The notes under the pieces are model-generated. The model did not search any database, was not told the DNA's origin, and saw only the letters and a list, made by a program, of their open reading frames with translations. A DNA stretch of 64,000 nt from Gonapodya prolifera JEL478 (taxonomy: Eukaryota; Monoblepharomycota; Monoblepharidomycetes; Monoblepharidales; Gonapodyaceae): positions 114,105 through 178,104 of the forward strand of contig KQ965834.1 in the NCBI GenBank assembly GCA_001574975.1, given 5' to 3'. Shown piece by piece: positions 11,580 through 22,495 of the stretch. How positions within the stretch are numbered: position 1 is the stretch's first letter; every line of letters starts with the position of its first letter. The position numbers were made by a program, and so were the translations under genes.

Positions 11580-14039
11580 AACGACCGCGTGAACGCCCAG
11601 TTCCAGAGCATCCACCATGCCCGCTCAGCCATCGAGCTCCTCCGCATGGCAGACCCGTCTCTCCTCGTACAGACCTCGTCCAACGAGTCCGTTCGTCCCG
11701 CCACGGGGAACCCCGGCTCGCCCTCACGCATTCTCACGTTCCGGGCAAACGCGGGTGTTCTTGCCGCGGACGACGTCGAGAGCATCGTGCGCAGAAGGCT
11801 CCGACAGGTGCTTGGCGATTCGCGGGACTTGCATGGCGTCAGGAGGATCGAGTATGGTGGGGAAGAGCGGTTCTTCATCGACTTCGTCTCCACGGCCGGG
11901 GCTGTGAGAACCCTCGAGGCGCTCAGGAGGAGCACCAGCTTGGTGGTCGAGTACTCCAAGGAAACAAGCGACGAGGCTCTTGACGCTCAACCCCAGTATT
12001 CCGGGCCGGGCGGTCTTGTTGGCGGTCCTCCGCAACAGCTGGGCCTCGGGACCGCGGTCACAGAGCCGCTCATTAATGTTCTCAACGGCTCCAACGCCCA
12101 TCAATTTGCTCATCCAGGAAGCGCATCCGGACCATGGATGTCGCCCACCACCACCATGTCCACCGGCTCGGGTGGTGGCAATTCACCGACGGACCCTCTT
12201 CCGCAACCACAGACGAGCTCCGGTGGAAGCGGTAACCAAGGTAACAGTTCTGGCGCTGGCGGAACGGGCAACAACTCCCCGCGAGGGTCCCACGGATCCC
12301 GAGCCTCGGACGGCGCCGGTGGCAGCCCACGCGACGCTGAGCATCCCCCTGTCAGGGAACGCACCAAGCGCGACAGACGCGGCGACCGAGACCGTCAGTG
12401 GCGTGACTCCAACAGGTCAAGGTCCCGCAGCCCAAGGGGCGGAGCCAGAGGTGAACGGCGATCGAGGTCCAACTCGCGCGAAGCATCTCGAAGGAGGCCC
12501 CGGATTCCGCCAACGCAAGCTCAGGCGACGCTTGGGTCGGTGCAAGTCTTGGACGCGGGGGTTCTTGTGCCTCCTCCGGCTCCTGGAGGCTATGGAGTGC
12601 AACATACTCACCAGATCCCCAAGCCAGAGCCGGTAGTGGAGACGTATGGGCAGCAACACCCGCTCAACTCGTTCCCGAACGCAGGCATGCATGGCGCGCC
12701 GCCCACCATGAGACCGCCTATGGTGTTCGCCGGGCAACAGGTCAATGTTCCCCAATACGGTCGTTTGCCCTCTTCAGTGAATGCTCCGTCGGCTCGACCC
12801 TCGGCGCCCAATTCCGAGTGGCCGCTCTCCGACATTCCAGAATCGACCTTCTTGGGTCTGCCGGGTGGTCTTCAAGTCCCTGCTCCAGTGGTGACGATCC
12901 AGCAGCAGCAGTACCCGTACCAGCGAAACGACCAGACAGTCCCACCGCAGCGCGCCGTCGTAACCGCCGCAGACGTGCAATCGCAGTTCGCTCAGATCAA
13001 CTTGGGCCAGTCCGGCGGGTCCAACGACCACTCATCCCGCTTTGCACTTGTTCCGGCTCCCTTCTCGCCGACGACAAACACCCGCAGCACTCCCTCGACT
13101 CTCCGCGAGACGTCGCCGCACTGGCTCCCCCCGAGCGTCTTGAGCACGCCCGTGCTGAGCACGCCCGTGCTGAGCGCGCACCAGCCTTCAGGCGGCACCA
13201 CGGCCGTGCGAGACCGCATCTTGGCAGCGCCAACGCCCGAGGACCCTTCCGTCGCGCCGCTGCTGAGCTTGCTGCCCAAGTCGACGTTCTCGCATAAGGT
13301 GTTCTTTGAACGGATGGGTGTGGAGAGCTGGACGTTGGTGGGATATGTGAGCTGGTATTACGAGCAGGTGGGTTTCGTGAGTTTGAGTGACTTTTTTGTG
13401 CAATGAATGATGAGAATTTCGCTCTCTAATTAGGTCGGTTGGGCGTGTCTTGATCGAATGACGGTCGAAGAGCATTGGAAGGCCAGCCTTACCGATTTGG
13501 CGGAACGCGATCTTGACTCGCAGAAGGCGCGCACGGTGCAGACGCTCATGCATTCATACGATGTGGGTTTTATCTGTTGTGTGGTTGAGGTATGTATTCG
13601 CCTGACTGAGACTTGCCTTGCATACTTTTCGTATTCTGTTGCATTGCAAATACTAGTCTGATCGCAAGTCCCATGCACTCGAACGCTTTTGGTCGCACCT
13701 CGAGCTCCAGCAGCAACAAGACAGATCGAACCGCATGTTGCTCATTGCCAAAGCCGAAAAGGAGGCCGAACTGGTACGTTCCTCTTTTCTCACCATTGGC
13801 ATTCGCCTTGCTCACGCTCACCTTTTTATCATCCGTAGGAACGTTCGCTCCTCGAAGCCATCCGCCAAGTGAACCGTCAGGACAGCATCATCCGGGAGCG
13901 CACCACGCAATGGGTCGCTCAGCTTGCCCTATCCGGGGCGTTGCCCGTACACCCGTCGCTCGGAAGGCTTGGGGCTGGTTCCGGAGTGGGAGAATTAGGA
14001 ATCGGCGGGGCTGCCGCGATGGAGGCGGGATCGAAGTGA
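11580..14039 (+). CDS. RRM-like, RS/Pro-rich protein (5' exons not resolved)
   Basis: Four exons (11580-13367, 13434-13562, 13657-13773, 13839-14039) give a 744-aa open product. The first exon follows a pyrimidine-rich acceptor and begins inside what looks like the end of an RRM (VNAQFQSIHHARSAIELLR). A second RRM-like unit follows: SRILTFRANAGVL, then RFFIDFVSTAGAVRTLEALR and LVVEYSKE. Next come a Gly/Ser-rich linker, an RS patch (SNRSRSRSPRGGARG, RRSRSNSREASRRR), a long Pro/Gln-rich stretch, and a C-terminal coiled-coil block (VEEHWKASLTDLAERDLDSQ, HALERFWSHLELQQQQD). RNA binding is inferred from the fold pattern. If translation began inside this exon, the first ATG is 11646, but the conserved text upstream argues for earlier exons. 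Confidence 0.65.
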
Positions 14040-14969
14040 AAATGTGGAAATGGGTGTGTGTTGCCGGACATCGAATCTGGACACAAGGTGGATGTTGGAG
14101 AAACTGTGGAGAAAATGGACGATTTGAATCTCGGCGCAAGGGAGAGCTGGCAGGATCTTTTAGTGAGTCGGACGTGATGGAACGGAGCATGGACTGGACC
14201 GGGAGAGATGGCAGGATTTTTTTTCTTTGCATTTGTCGGGAACTGGGTCGAATATTCTTTTTATCATTCTTTGGGATGCGCTACCTTCCTTTGCATTTGC
14301 CACCCTCATGCAACCCTGCTTATGTTTGTGCCATGTGTGGACTTTCGGATTTCGGATTCCATGACTCATGTTTGACGGGATCATTCCAGTATTCCCACCG
14401 TTATCACCGCGCATACCCTTTGCTATTTCATTTTTTAAATGTGTGCATTTGCTCTGTGACCTTTTCTTTTTCTTTTTCTTTTGGGGAAGCCAAAGAGGGG
14501 CCGTGGCCGTAAGGGTTTTGCGTTTGCTCGTTATCGAGGGAGTAAGGTTTGAAAGCGTCATGGAGATGAAATATTCCCAATAAAATTCCCATATGGTTGA
14601 TAATTCTCTTGCGGTGCCAAGTTCTCCGCCAGTGACTTGGTCGGAGGAGACCGAAAAAGTGGCAAAGACGGTGATTCATGGATCCACCCCACATTTGGAT
14701 GGACCGCACAGGTTTGGCATTCGGTGACAGACAACGGCGGAGTACGCTAGCACTGCATAATATACAGCTATCAATCAGATTACTCATACGTTACCTGTCG
14801 CTAGGTCACAGTGACCCTCCTCTGACGGGTACATCACACAGCGTTGCGCCACAGAAGAATGTTGATCGCCGCGAGCACAGCCCCACATTCAGGAGCACAC
14901 ATTTGCCATCGGACTTCGAACGCAACAGCAGCGACAAAGCATCGACAATCCCCGGTATCGCAATTGGAA
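14040..14969. other. Intergenic
   Basis: 3' flank of the RRM-like gene with T-rich tracts (TTTTCTTTTTCTTTTTC near 14460), then the upstream region of the oxidase. No gene seen. Confidence 0.5.
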
Positions 14970-16693
14970 ATGCTCTCGCTGGCAAAGGCTCTTGTGGGGC
15001 TCGCTGTCCTCGCAGCCAATCTCAACCCGTCGAGTGGAGCCAGCATCGACTCCCTCACGTCATGTCTCAACTCCCTCCCCGGCACAGTCGAGCTCTACAC
15101 CTCTGGAAGCTCCCAGTATGAGGAATACAGAGACGGCGAACGCGTCCGGCTGGAACGGTATCCGGCCGTCATATTCTTCGCTGCAAGCGTCGAGCAGGTC
15201 CAGGGAGCAGTCAAGTGCGCGTCTTCGACTGGATACAATGTCGTGCCGAGGAGTGGGGGCCATTCGTGAGTGCTCGCTGGGGTCGTCCGTCGTCCGCATT
15301 GTCTTGGCGAGATGCACACCTGACTCTTCTTTGTCTTGGCAAAAGATACGAAAACTTGGGCTCGCTGGACGGGCAATTATTACTTGACATTTCCACTCTC
15401 AACAATGTCACCGTTGATGTCGCTTCCAGTACGGCGACGGTGGGTGCCGGAATCCGCTTAGGCAACTTGTACGTCGCCTTAGACAAATTCGGATTCACAT
15501 TCACGGGTGGAGTTTGCCCAAGCGTAGGGCTTGGCGGGCATATGGGCGCAGGTGGATTTGGGTTCTTGGCGCGCAAGTGGGGACTGATTGCGGACAACGT
15601 TTTGTCGGCCACTGTGGTGGACACATCCGGCAATTTACTGTCGGTCGATTCCACAAACCACCCCGACTTGTTCTGGGCTATTCGAGGAGGCGGTGGTGGA
15701 AGCTACGCCATCGTTGTCGAGGTCCGACTCCGTGTCTTCCCCGAACCACCGGTCAACACCATCGTCGTCGCTTCCTGGGACAACTACACGGTCGGGAAGG
15801 ACGCCATCGCGCGATTCCAGGCCTTCGCGCCAAACACCACGGAGAACCTCGCCTCACAAATCCTCCTCGGCTTTGGCTCAATCACATTCCTCGGCCGGTA
15901 CCTTGGCCCTCAATCCGAACTCGAAACCCTCCTCCAGCAATCCGGTCTTCTCAGCGTCGGCAACGCCACCGTCACGTACCAGAACTGCACCTCGCTCGGC
16001 GCCCAGGCCGCGTTGTGGGACTCGCAGGCGAGCTGCCAGAACCTGGACGCTCTCACCACGCCCACACGCCTCGCCGCCACCAACCGCGAAAACGCAAAGG
16101 CCAAGAGCGAGTACGTCACAACGCTCCTCCCCGACGCAGCACTGCAAGCACTCGTCGACCGCGCCACCGCCATTCCAAACAACTTTGGGTTCATCGAGCT
16201 GGCCGCCCACGGAGGGTTCCTCGACACCGTCGCCCCCAACGCCACGGCGTTCCCGCACCGCAAGGGCACGCTGATGCTGATCCAGTACGTCATCTTTTTC
16301 GACCTGGGCACCATCGAACCCATGAACTCGACGCGATACGGTTGGATCAACGACACCGAGAAGGCCCTCGCGCCCTACGTCAGCGGGGCGCACTACCAGG
16401 GCTACGCGGACCTCGACGTGGATCCACAGACCTACTTCGCCGGGAACTGGGAGCGGTTGACGATTGTTAAGGGCAACTACGATCCCGTCGGGTTGTTCAG
16501 TAACCCACAAACACCGGGAGCGGAGGTGGTACCCACCGCGGGACAGGGAGCACCAAAGGGCCCGAACGGAACTACTACAACAACGAAGAGCGGGCAGCCG
16601 TCGGCAGCACAACCTAACGTCTCGACGGGATGGACAGTTTCTTTCGCAGCCACGCTTTTTGCGGCCGTCTTGACTTTTGCGTTTGCTGGGTGA
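14970..16693 (+). CDS. Secreted FAD-linked (BBE/VAO-type) oxidase, likely GPI-anchored
   Basis: A flavoprotein oxidase of the vanillyl-alcohol oxidase/berberine-bridge family, which oxidises sugars, phenols or alkaloids with O2. Two exons (14970-15265, 15346-16693) give 547 aa. A signal peptide (MLSLAKALVGLAVLAANLNP) is followed by the PP-loop PRSGGHSYENLGSLDG, whose His is the usual covalent FAD site, and GGVCPSVGLGGHMGAGGFG, whose Cys is the second covalent site, so bicovalent FAD is expected. The C-terminal part has the usual NWERLTIVKGNYDPVGLFSN. A Thr/Ser/Pro stretch and a hydrophobic tail (FAATLFAAVLTFAFAG) then suggest a GPI signal. An ATG further upstream (14844) is in frame, but 14970 puts the signal peptide first. 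The substrate cannot be told. Confidence 0.9.
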
Positions 16694-17872
16694 TGACGAT
16701 CTGCTCGCGCAAAGCAAATTCATTGGACATAATGATGTTTGGTCTCGTTCTTGGGTTCTGGCGAGTGTTGATTTACGTACATTTTTTTGTCCCGTATCAA
16801 AAAGAGCAGCTAGATTGTCGTTTACCTATTTTATTTTTAGCATGTACTATACAGTCATTGATATCAAACAATGTCGTTGAGATATTAGCCTCGTCATCAC
16901 GTCATCCACAAGTCGATCCGTCAAAGCCCCGCTCCTGCGTCCGCTTCCGACCATTCAATATCTGCCATGTCGTCGCATGTGACGCACAATGGCAAGGCTA
17001 TTCGTGAGCTCGTTGCAGTACGAGTGGGAGTCGAGTGAAGTTCTCCACCTTATCAGACCACTGTGGACGTGCTGCGCCGGGCAAAACATCCACCGACGGT
17101 GCCGATTATGGGCTGCCTCCACACGTCCGTGTCTTCTTTGAAAGCCTCATGGCACAGACAAATGTGGTGCAATGCATCCCTCTGCCCTCCACTGACTTGC
17201 GTTGTTTCCACTCCCACATGTACAGGCAGTCACCGCATCTCGACGAAGGGACGAGGACAGCGGTGGAGCGCCATGGAAAGAGAATCTGGCTTGTCGAAAT
17301 GCGTTGATCCTGAGTATAAAAGAAGAGAAGATGGTCATCTTGAATCACAAACAACTCCAGTGGAAAACTGCCGCGCCGAGCTTTCGCACGTACTATTGAT
17401 GTTGATTTGCTCCGGTCTTTGGCGAGACTGCTCCGGTTTTACGGACAATGCCTCAAATGTGTGCATGTTCGGTGTAAATATTCAACTCCTTTACTATACA
17501 CTTTCTGCTCATTAATCCTATTGCGAACCCTCTCCTTCGATGACAATTCTCACTATGTTCCCGTGACGTGTGAGTAACTTCCATCTAGCATTGTGTGGAA
17601 GCGTCTCCATAGGCAACGCAAAATTGAAGCCAGGACTGCACTATTGACTGTGAGCAATCTGTGACAAGTGAGGGATTCCTTCGCCACACATAGTATTGGT
17701 AATATATCACTTCTATTGTAGTGAAAAGACACTTCTGAGTGACGAATTATATGGTAGAATAAAGATGAACAATTGTGACCACCTCCGCAAAGCACGACCG
17801 TTGATCCCTCCATTACCAACTTTCACTGAAAAACAGGAACTCAACTTTCCCAGCCAACCTCAGGCATCCCCA
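16694..17872. other. Intergenic, no supported gene
   Basis: Only short unmatched frames on both strands (for example 17035-17307 on plus). No start, splice pattern or family motif convinced me. Confidence 0.45.
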
Positions 17873-19114
17873 TCACGCATACTTTCCGATAAACGCCATC
17901 ACGGCAGTTCCCGCGAACAGAAACATATACACCGCGATCTTCTTCCACACGGGCAGAATTCCCGTGTGCGGTGCCGAGGAGAAGCCCGACAAAAGAGGAG
18001 TGCGAGGAGATGCCGGTTTCGAGGAGGTGGAACCTGCGTGGGTTGGTGGTGGGGGTGGGGAGTTGTGGGAAGTGTGGAAGAGAGCATTGGCCGAAACGGA
18101 AAGGGCGCTCACAACATCTGCTTCTTGAACAGCGTCGGCCCCTCACCCGACACCGCTTCGTGCCAGTACGAGTGGTCGTGCGGGTCTTGGCACAAGTAGG
18201 GGTTGGAGTGGTCCCCCGGTGCCGTGTCTGCGGCTGCGATGCAGTTTGGTTTGAGGACGAGGAGACGGTCGCGGTCGAGGTGCCACTGCCTTTCCCGAGC
18301 GTCTTTTTGTCGGTGGCGGTGCCGGTGAGGGAGTATGCGGGTTTGGTCTCGGTGGTGTCGCCGTGGGAGGGAGGAGCGCAGGCGTGTCGTCGGTCGTTGG
18401 TAGTAGTCCGTTCGATGATTTGATGGATTGCATGAACGATAACGCAAGTGTATGCGCGATCTTTGATCCCAAGACGGCAGACGACATGCACACGTCATAT
18501 CAATACACCACACAAAATCGGGGCGGCCGCACGCAGGGTAGACGTCACGTACCTGGGTCAGCAGCATCCCCGCAAGGGCAAAGACGCCCGCGAAGGACAC
18601 GTATTCGGTCGTCCAGAGGCAGGGCAGGCATAGGTTCGTGAGGAAGTCGTATGCGGGGAGAAGGAGGTGGATTATGCCTGTCGGGGTGGGAAGGGAAGTC
18701 AGACCGAGGGTGGGATTGGAGGAAGGATGAAGGAGGGGAACGGGGAAGAGGAAAATGCAAAAGGAGACTCGCACCGGTGGACAAGATGATCCCCGTCCCG
18801 AAGTTACGTGTTCTGTCGAAGGCGAACGCGGACGATCGTCCCGCGAGGTTGAATCTGTGCAGGATGATCGGGATGAGCGTGCCTGAGAGGGATATTGCGA
18901 CCTGATGGGATACCAGAGCAGATTGTGATCGATTGGCGGTTAGCAAGGAAAAGAAAGCAAAAGGAGTACTTACCTGGATGAAAATAGCTGCGATGTGCAG
19001 CTCGGGCTCGCGAGGAAGGGAGAAGTCGCCCGAGCACGAGTTGGGATCGAAGTCTGTCGTTGCGGTGTCGGTGTCCACGGGTTGTGTAAGCGAAGGGGGT
19101 GTCAGATATGACAT
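17873..19114 (-). CDS. ZIP metal-transporter relative lacking the central helices
   Basis: Exons 19114-18974, 18901-18775, 18677-18553 and one starting at 18460 join in phase. They show helices 1-3 of fungal ZIP (Zrt1/2-like) zinc transporters: ELHIAAIFIQVAISLSGTLI, TRNFGTGIILSTGIIHLLLP (with the His of helix 2) and TTEYVSFAGVFALAGMLLTQ. Exon 4 then reads into a Pro/Arg/Thr-rich loop and meets a stop at 18143. A final ZIP-like helix, VWKKIAVYMFLFAGTAVMAF, lies in the same frame just beyond, ending at 17873, and may be joined by a very short intron. Helices 4-7, which hold the metal-binding HNxxD/HQxxEG motifs, are not found in any frame. It is either a pseudogene or a non-transporting relative. 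The start at 19114 is uncertain; an ATG with a signal-like stretch exists at 19262 in another frame. Confidence 0.6.
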
Positions 19115-20564
19115 GCTTCAGCTTTGAGCGTGGACGGACAATTGCCCTGTCTTGCCCTTGAACAGACCCACGTCGCAAGAAGTCGGCCGACGTACCTCGA
19201 CCCCGAACAGCACCAATCAGCGCGCCCATCGCTACAGCCGAGAGAACGTGTGCCGAGTGCATTGGCTTGAAAGACTTCTACCGGACATGCCCCTCCGAAA
19301 ATGCATGTAAGCAAGGTACTCCGACAAGGTGTCGCCAGCTCATGCCTTCGCTGGCGCTCCGCACTAGATGCAATTCAAAATGCGTAGCCTAATCGATCGA
19401 AACTAATGTATTATGAAATGATTGTCGTACCATTGCAGTATTTCTGATGAACCAACAATAAGAAAGTGGCGAGTTTCGGTAGAACAGCAGTACTTGACAC
19501 TCAATTGATTCCAGAAACGAATTCGCATTTGGAGTCCATGGGATTCGGAGTCCAGAAAAAGCAAAACTAGCAAAACTACAGCACCCAGTATTCCCAGCTG
19601 ATCTCTCACGCTAGTACTGACTGGGCTGTCACGGGCTTCGCTGCGCTGATCGGACGGGAAGCGGCACTTTTCCGTGCATATGGCCGTAGCTATTAGTACA
19701 TCGCAATTTATAAAATATAAAGTTTCAGTAACAATAACGAAAACGACAACATCTACATGAACAAGATTTTGAACATTCCGTGAAGTAATAAAGTCACCAT
19801 TTTTAATAAATAAGACGAAAATTTGGACGAGAAAGGATCCCAAGGGTGTTGACTTTTGTCCAACTGAACTTCGGAAGGGCCAATGCACCTGACGTTGGAT
19901 CTGACTGTGTGAGACGTGGAGACGGGGTAGAGATGTGATACGAAAAGGTCGAACAAATGTGTACCCCCCGGAGTGTTAGAAGCTATATGACTGCGACGCT
20001 CAAAACGCCAATTTAATAATTTGTTGCACTTCAATGCGGAATGTGGCGTGTGAGCTGTGTTGTCGTGTTGCGTGACAATCAATTGTCCTCCTTTCACGAG
20101 CAATCGCCAGCAGAGGACTCGTGCGCCAAGTGACAGGCACAGGCACACTCACGCGAAGTGCACATTGTAGCGTCAGATGTCGCGTCCCACTGAGCTTGCG
20201 CGCATGTGCTCTGTGCGTCCATCTTTGCTTGCATTGGCTCCAACGCCCACCCGGACATTGGGCTTCCGTCATTTGAGCATTAGACCTTGTCCAGGGCGGC
20301 CGCCGTCGCGTTCGCGCATTTAGTTTAGTATTTGCGCTTCTTCCTGTTCCTCGCCCTTGACGTAGTCTCTTCGGATTCCATGTGCAGCTCCCTCAATCGC
20401 TTCTGCTCCCTTTGGCTTGTCTCTGCAACTCTTTCAACTCCTTATCTCCTCTGCCGCTGATACTGCCGTCAAGTCAAGACGCTCCGTCGGGTACCAATTA
20501 TTCCATGCTCCAACGTTTTTTATTGAGATATTGCCATGGAGAGCTCCAATATCATTTCTAATAT
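19115..20564. other. AT-richer intergenic stretch
   Basis: Nothing coding recognised. A local hairpin-capable run (GCCAGC near 19335 and GCTGGC near 19350) is the only structure noted. Confidence 0.4.
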
Positions 20565-21093
20565 TTATTTTAGTAAAGGCACGTTGTTCCGCTTGCGCAT
20601 AAACCACTCCACTCTTCCGCTCGACCACCACTCCTGTACTTTGCATTTTACTTTTAAATTTGCAACATAAATCTTCCGTCCGTTGATTGCTAGAGCACAC
20701 AATGCCTCCTTCTGGGCATCGCCAATCTGATTGCCTGCAATATGTGTGTACCGTTGCATTTCAACGTTTCAAACCATCTTCAGCCGCCGACACCTGCCCA
20801 CGCTGATCCACTGAACTCGACTCACCAGCGAGTTCCAACTTCCACAAACTGGCCAGGCCCTCGAGGCCTTCACTGAATACCTGAGCTCCGTTGTTGCCGA
20901 TCTGATTGTCCGTATGTGGTTGCATTTCAATGTCTCAAACCATTGTTGGCCGCTGACGCCTGTCCACGCTACTCTGCTCAACTCGACTAACTTGCAAGAT
21001 CCAACGTCTGCAACCTGGTCAGGCCATTGAGCCCTTTGCCAAGCGCCTTTGCTCCATCGTCGCCGATACAATTGGCTATATGAATTTGTTTCC
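20565..21093 (-). pseudogene. LRR gene remnant (same exon cassettes as 40-41.7 kb)
   Basis: Read on the minus strand, three LRR units are recognisable. The first is IGDDGAKALGKGLNGLTRLQ (about 21070-21000). The second is IGNNGAQVFSEGLEGLASLW (about 20905-20830), followed by a donor GTGAGT. The third comes after an acceptor near 20740 and begins IGDAQKEALCALAINGRK. The unit form N-x-IG-D/N-x-GA is that of RNI/NLR-type LRRs and equals the array at 40.1-41.7 kb, including the exon-intron layout. No start or kinase part is present. The upstream side stops where a Copia fragment begins, so the gene was probably cut there. Confidence 0.65.
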
Positions 21094-21120
21094 AAGGAGT
21101 TTCTTCGAAGTTTCCATCAT

Positions 21121-21551
21121 GGTGTGGAAAGGATGAATACATTTGGGATTCAGGTGTGACACGCCATATGTCCCCCTACTTGGATAACTTTGACGATTTG
21201 GTTCCATTCACGTCAGAGGTCCATCTTTCTGATGGTAAGACAATTATTGCACATGGATGTGGAAGAATTTGGATCAAGACTGCCTTTGGGGAAGTTGTGT
21301 TGGGAAATGTCTTGTATGTCCCAGACCTCAAATTGCAGCTCATTTTGAGTTGCAAGCTCTCTAAGCAAGAGATCTCTTTCCACAGTACTGGTTCAGACGT
21401 TGTTTTTGTTAACAAAGATGGTCAAAGAATATTTGTTGTTAGTGAGGACAAGGAGACTGGATTTTACAAGACGTGTGGAGTAACGGAACGGGTCAATGAT
21501 AGTGAACTCTCCTTGCTAATTCACCGCAGTCAGGAGATTGCTTGCATGTAA
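21121..21551 (+). mobile_element. Ty1/Copia pol fragment (fossil)
   Basis: An open stretch resembles the protease-side part of Ty1/Copia Pol: the WDSG start, HMSPYLDNF, a glycine-rich GEVVLGNVLYVPDLKLQL segment and the following KLSKQEISF block. Only about 430 bp is recognised; integrase, reverse transcriptase and clear LTRs are not seen. It is a broken fragment. The next 900 bp is AT-rich and may hold more of it. Confidence 0.7.
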
Positions 21552-22495
21552 GGAGGTAATGTAGTGAAAGGAACTGACAAAGTGTAAATATTTGATGTAT
21601 ATCTCGAGTAACCTAAATCAAAGTCTATGTAGTCAAATTAAGACTTTGTAATGTTAAATCCGTTTCTGATACATCCGCTGTTATCTTTGAAAAGCTTTGA
21701 AACATTTGACTTTTTCAGTCCAGTAAAAACACACAGTTAAGTGGCGAGAACATCCTTGCACACAGTTACATTGTCATGGATCCTTATGGCTGTATACCGC
21801 ACATTTGTTGCTTGTACAGAAGTTGCAACTTTCTTGCTGCACTTTTCCAAAAAATCGTCATACGATGAACCCGAATTATCTGGAAAGTTGGTCCAAATTT
21901 TGCCGGTCTTCAGAGTATGTGGGGAATAACATGTCGTTTGGATACGTATTTGTCACCACCATCAGAGTCCAGTGGAAGGTCATTGCCATCATTCCAATCA
22001 TTCCTGTTTGATGCTGTTGTATTGTATCTGTTGGACAACCACAATGTCACACTGACATCCACTAACGTGGAGTATATATTGTAGAATGAGTGTTGGGTGT
22101 TAGCTGCTGTGCCACTACTGTGGCCGCGGGTTTAGATGTGCACACCTGCAGTGCCCTTATGTAATACGTTGAGCTTCTGAAAAGGATACATGTTCCGACA
22201 CCGAGACGAAAGCAACGGTTCAACAGTTCAGCCTCAAAGCGCTGCGCCAGATCTCTCACCAACTAGCTACGTGTCATATTCGAAAACGGAAGAGGCAGGG
22301 GTTGGCCGGTCATCTTGGAGTCGATTATGTATCCGGGCACAACCTGGGTGGCTGCCTCAGGCAAAAAACCAAATCAAGCACCAAATTAATTATTGTACAG
22401 AGCATGAGATCTGTTTTGCGCGCCTTCGGGGACGGATTTCTTTGGTGGTTGGGTCCTGTCAGCTGTGGCCACGTCTGCTTTCTCTTGCCACCTAC
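21552..22495. other. AT-rich flank of Copia fragment and RIO1 upstream region
   Basis: No gene recognised. A stretch from about 22020 to 22240 has a TGTTGG-type opening that could be an LTR remnant, but I could not find its partner. Confidence 0.35.

Noticed and set aside
13140-13185. Short tandem repeat coding LSTPVLSTPVLS
   Set aside because: A minor low-complexity repeat within the RRM-like protein, with no sign of wider structure.
16962-17307. Small frames on plus including MSSHVTHNGKAIRELVAV
   Set aside because: No splice pattern, family likeness or conserved length supports a gene.
22020-22240. Possible solo LTR
   Set aside because: Ends resemble TG...CA loosely, but no partner, primer site or duplication could be found by eye.
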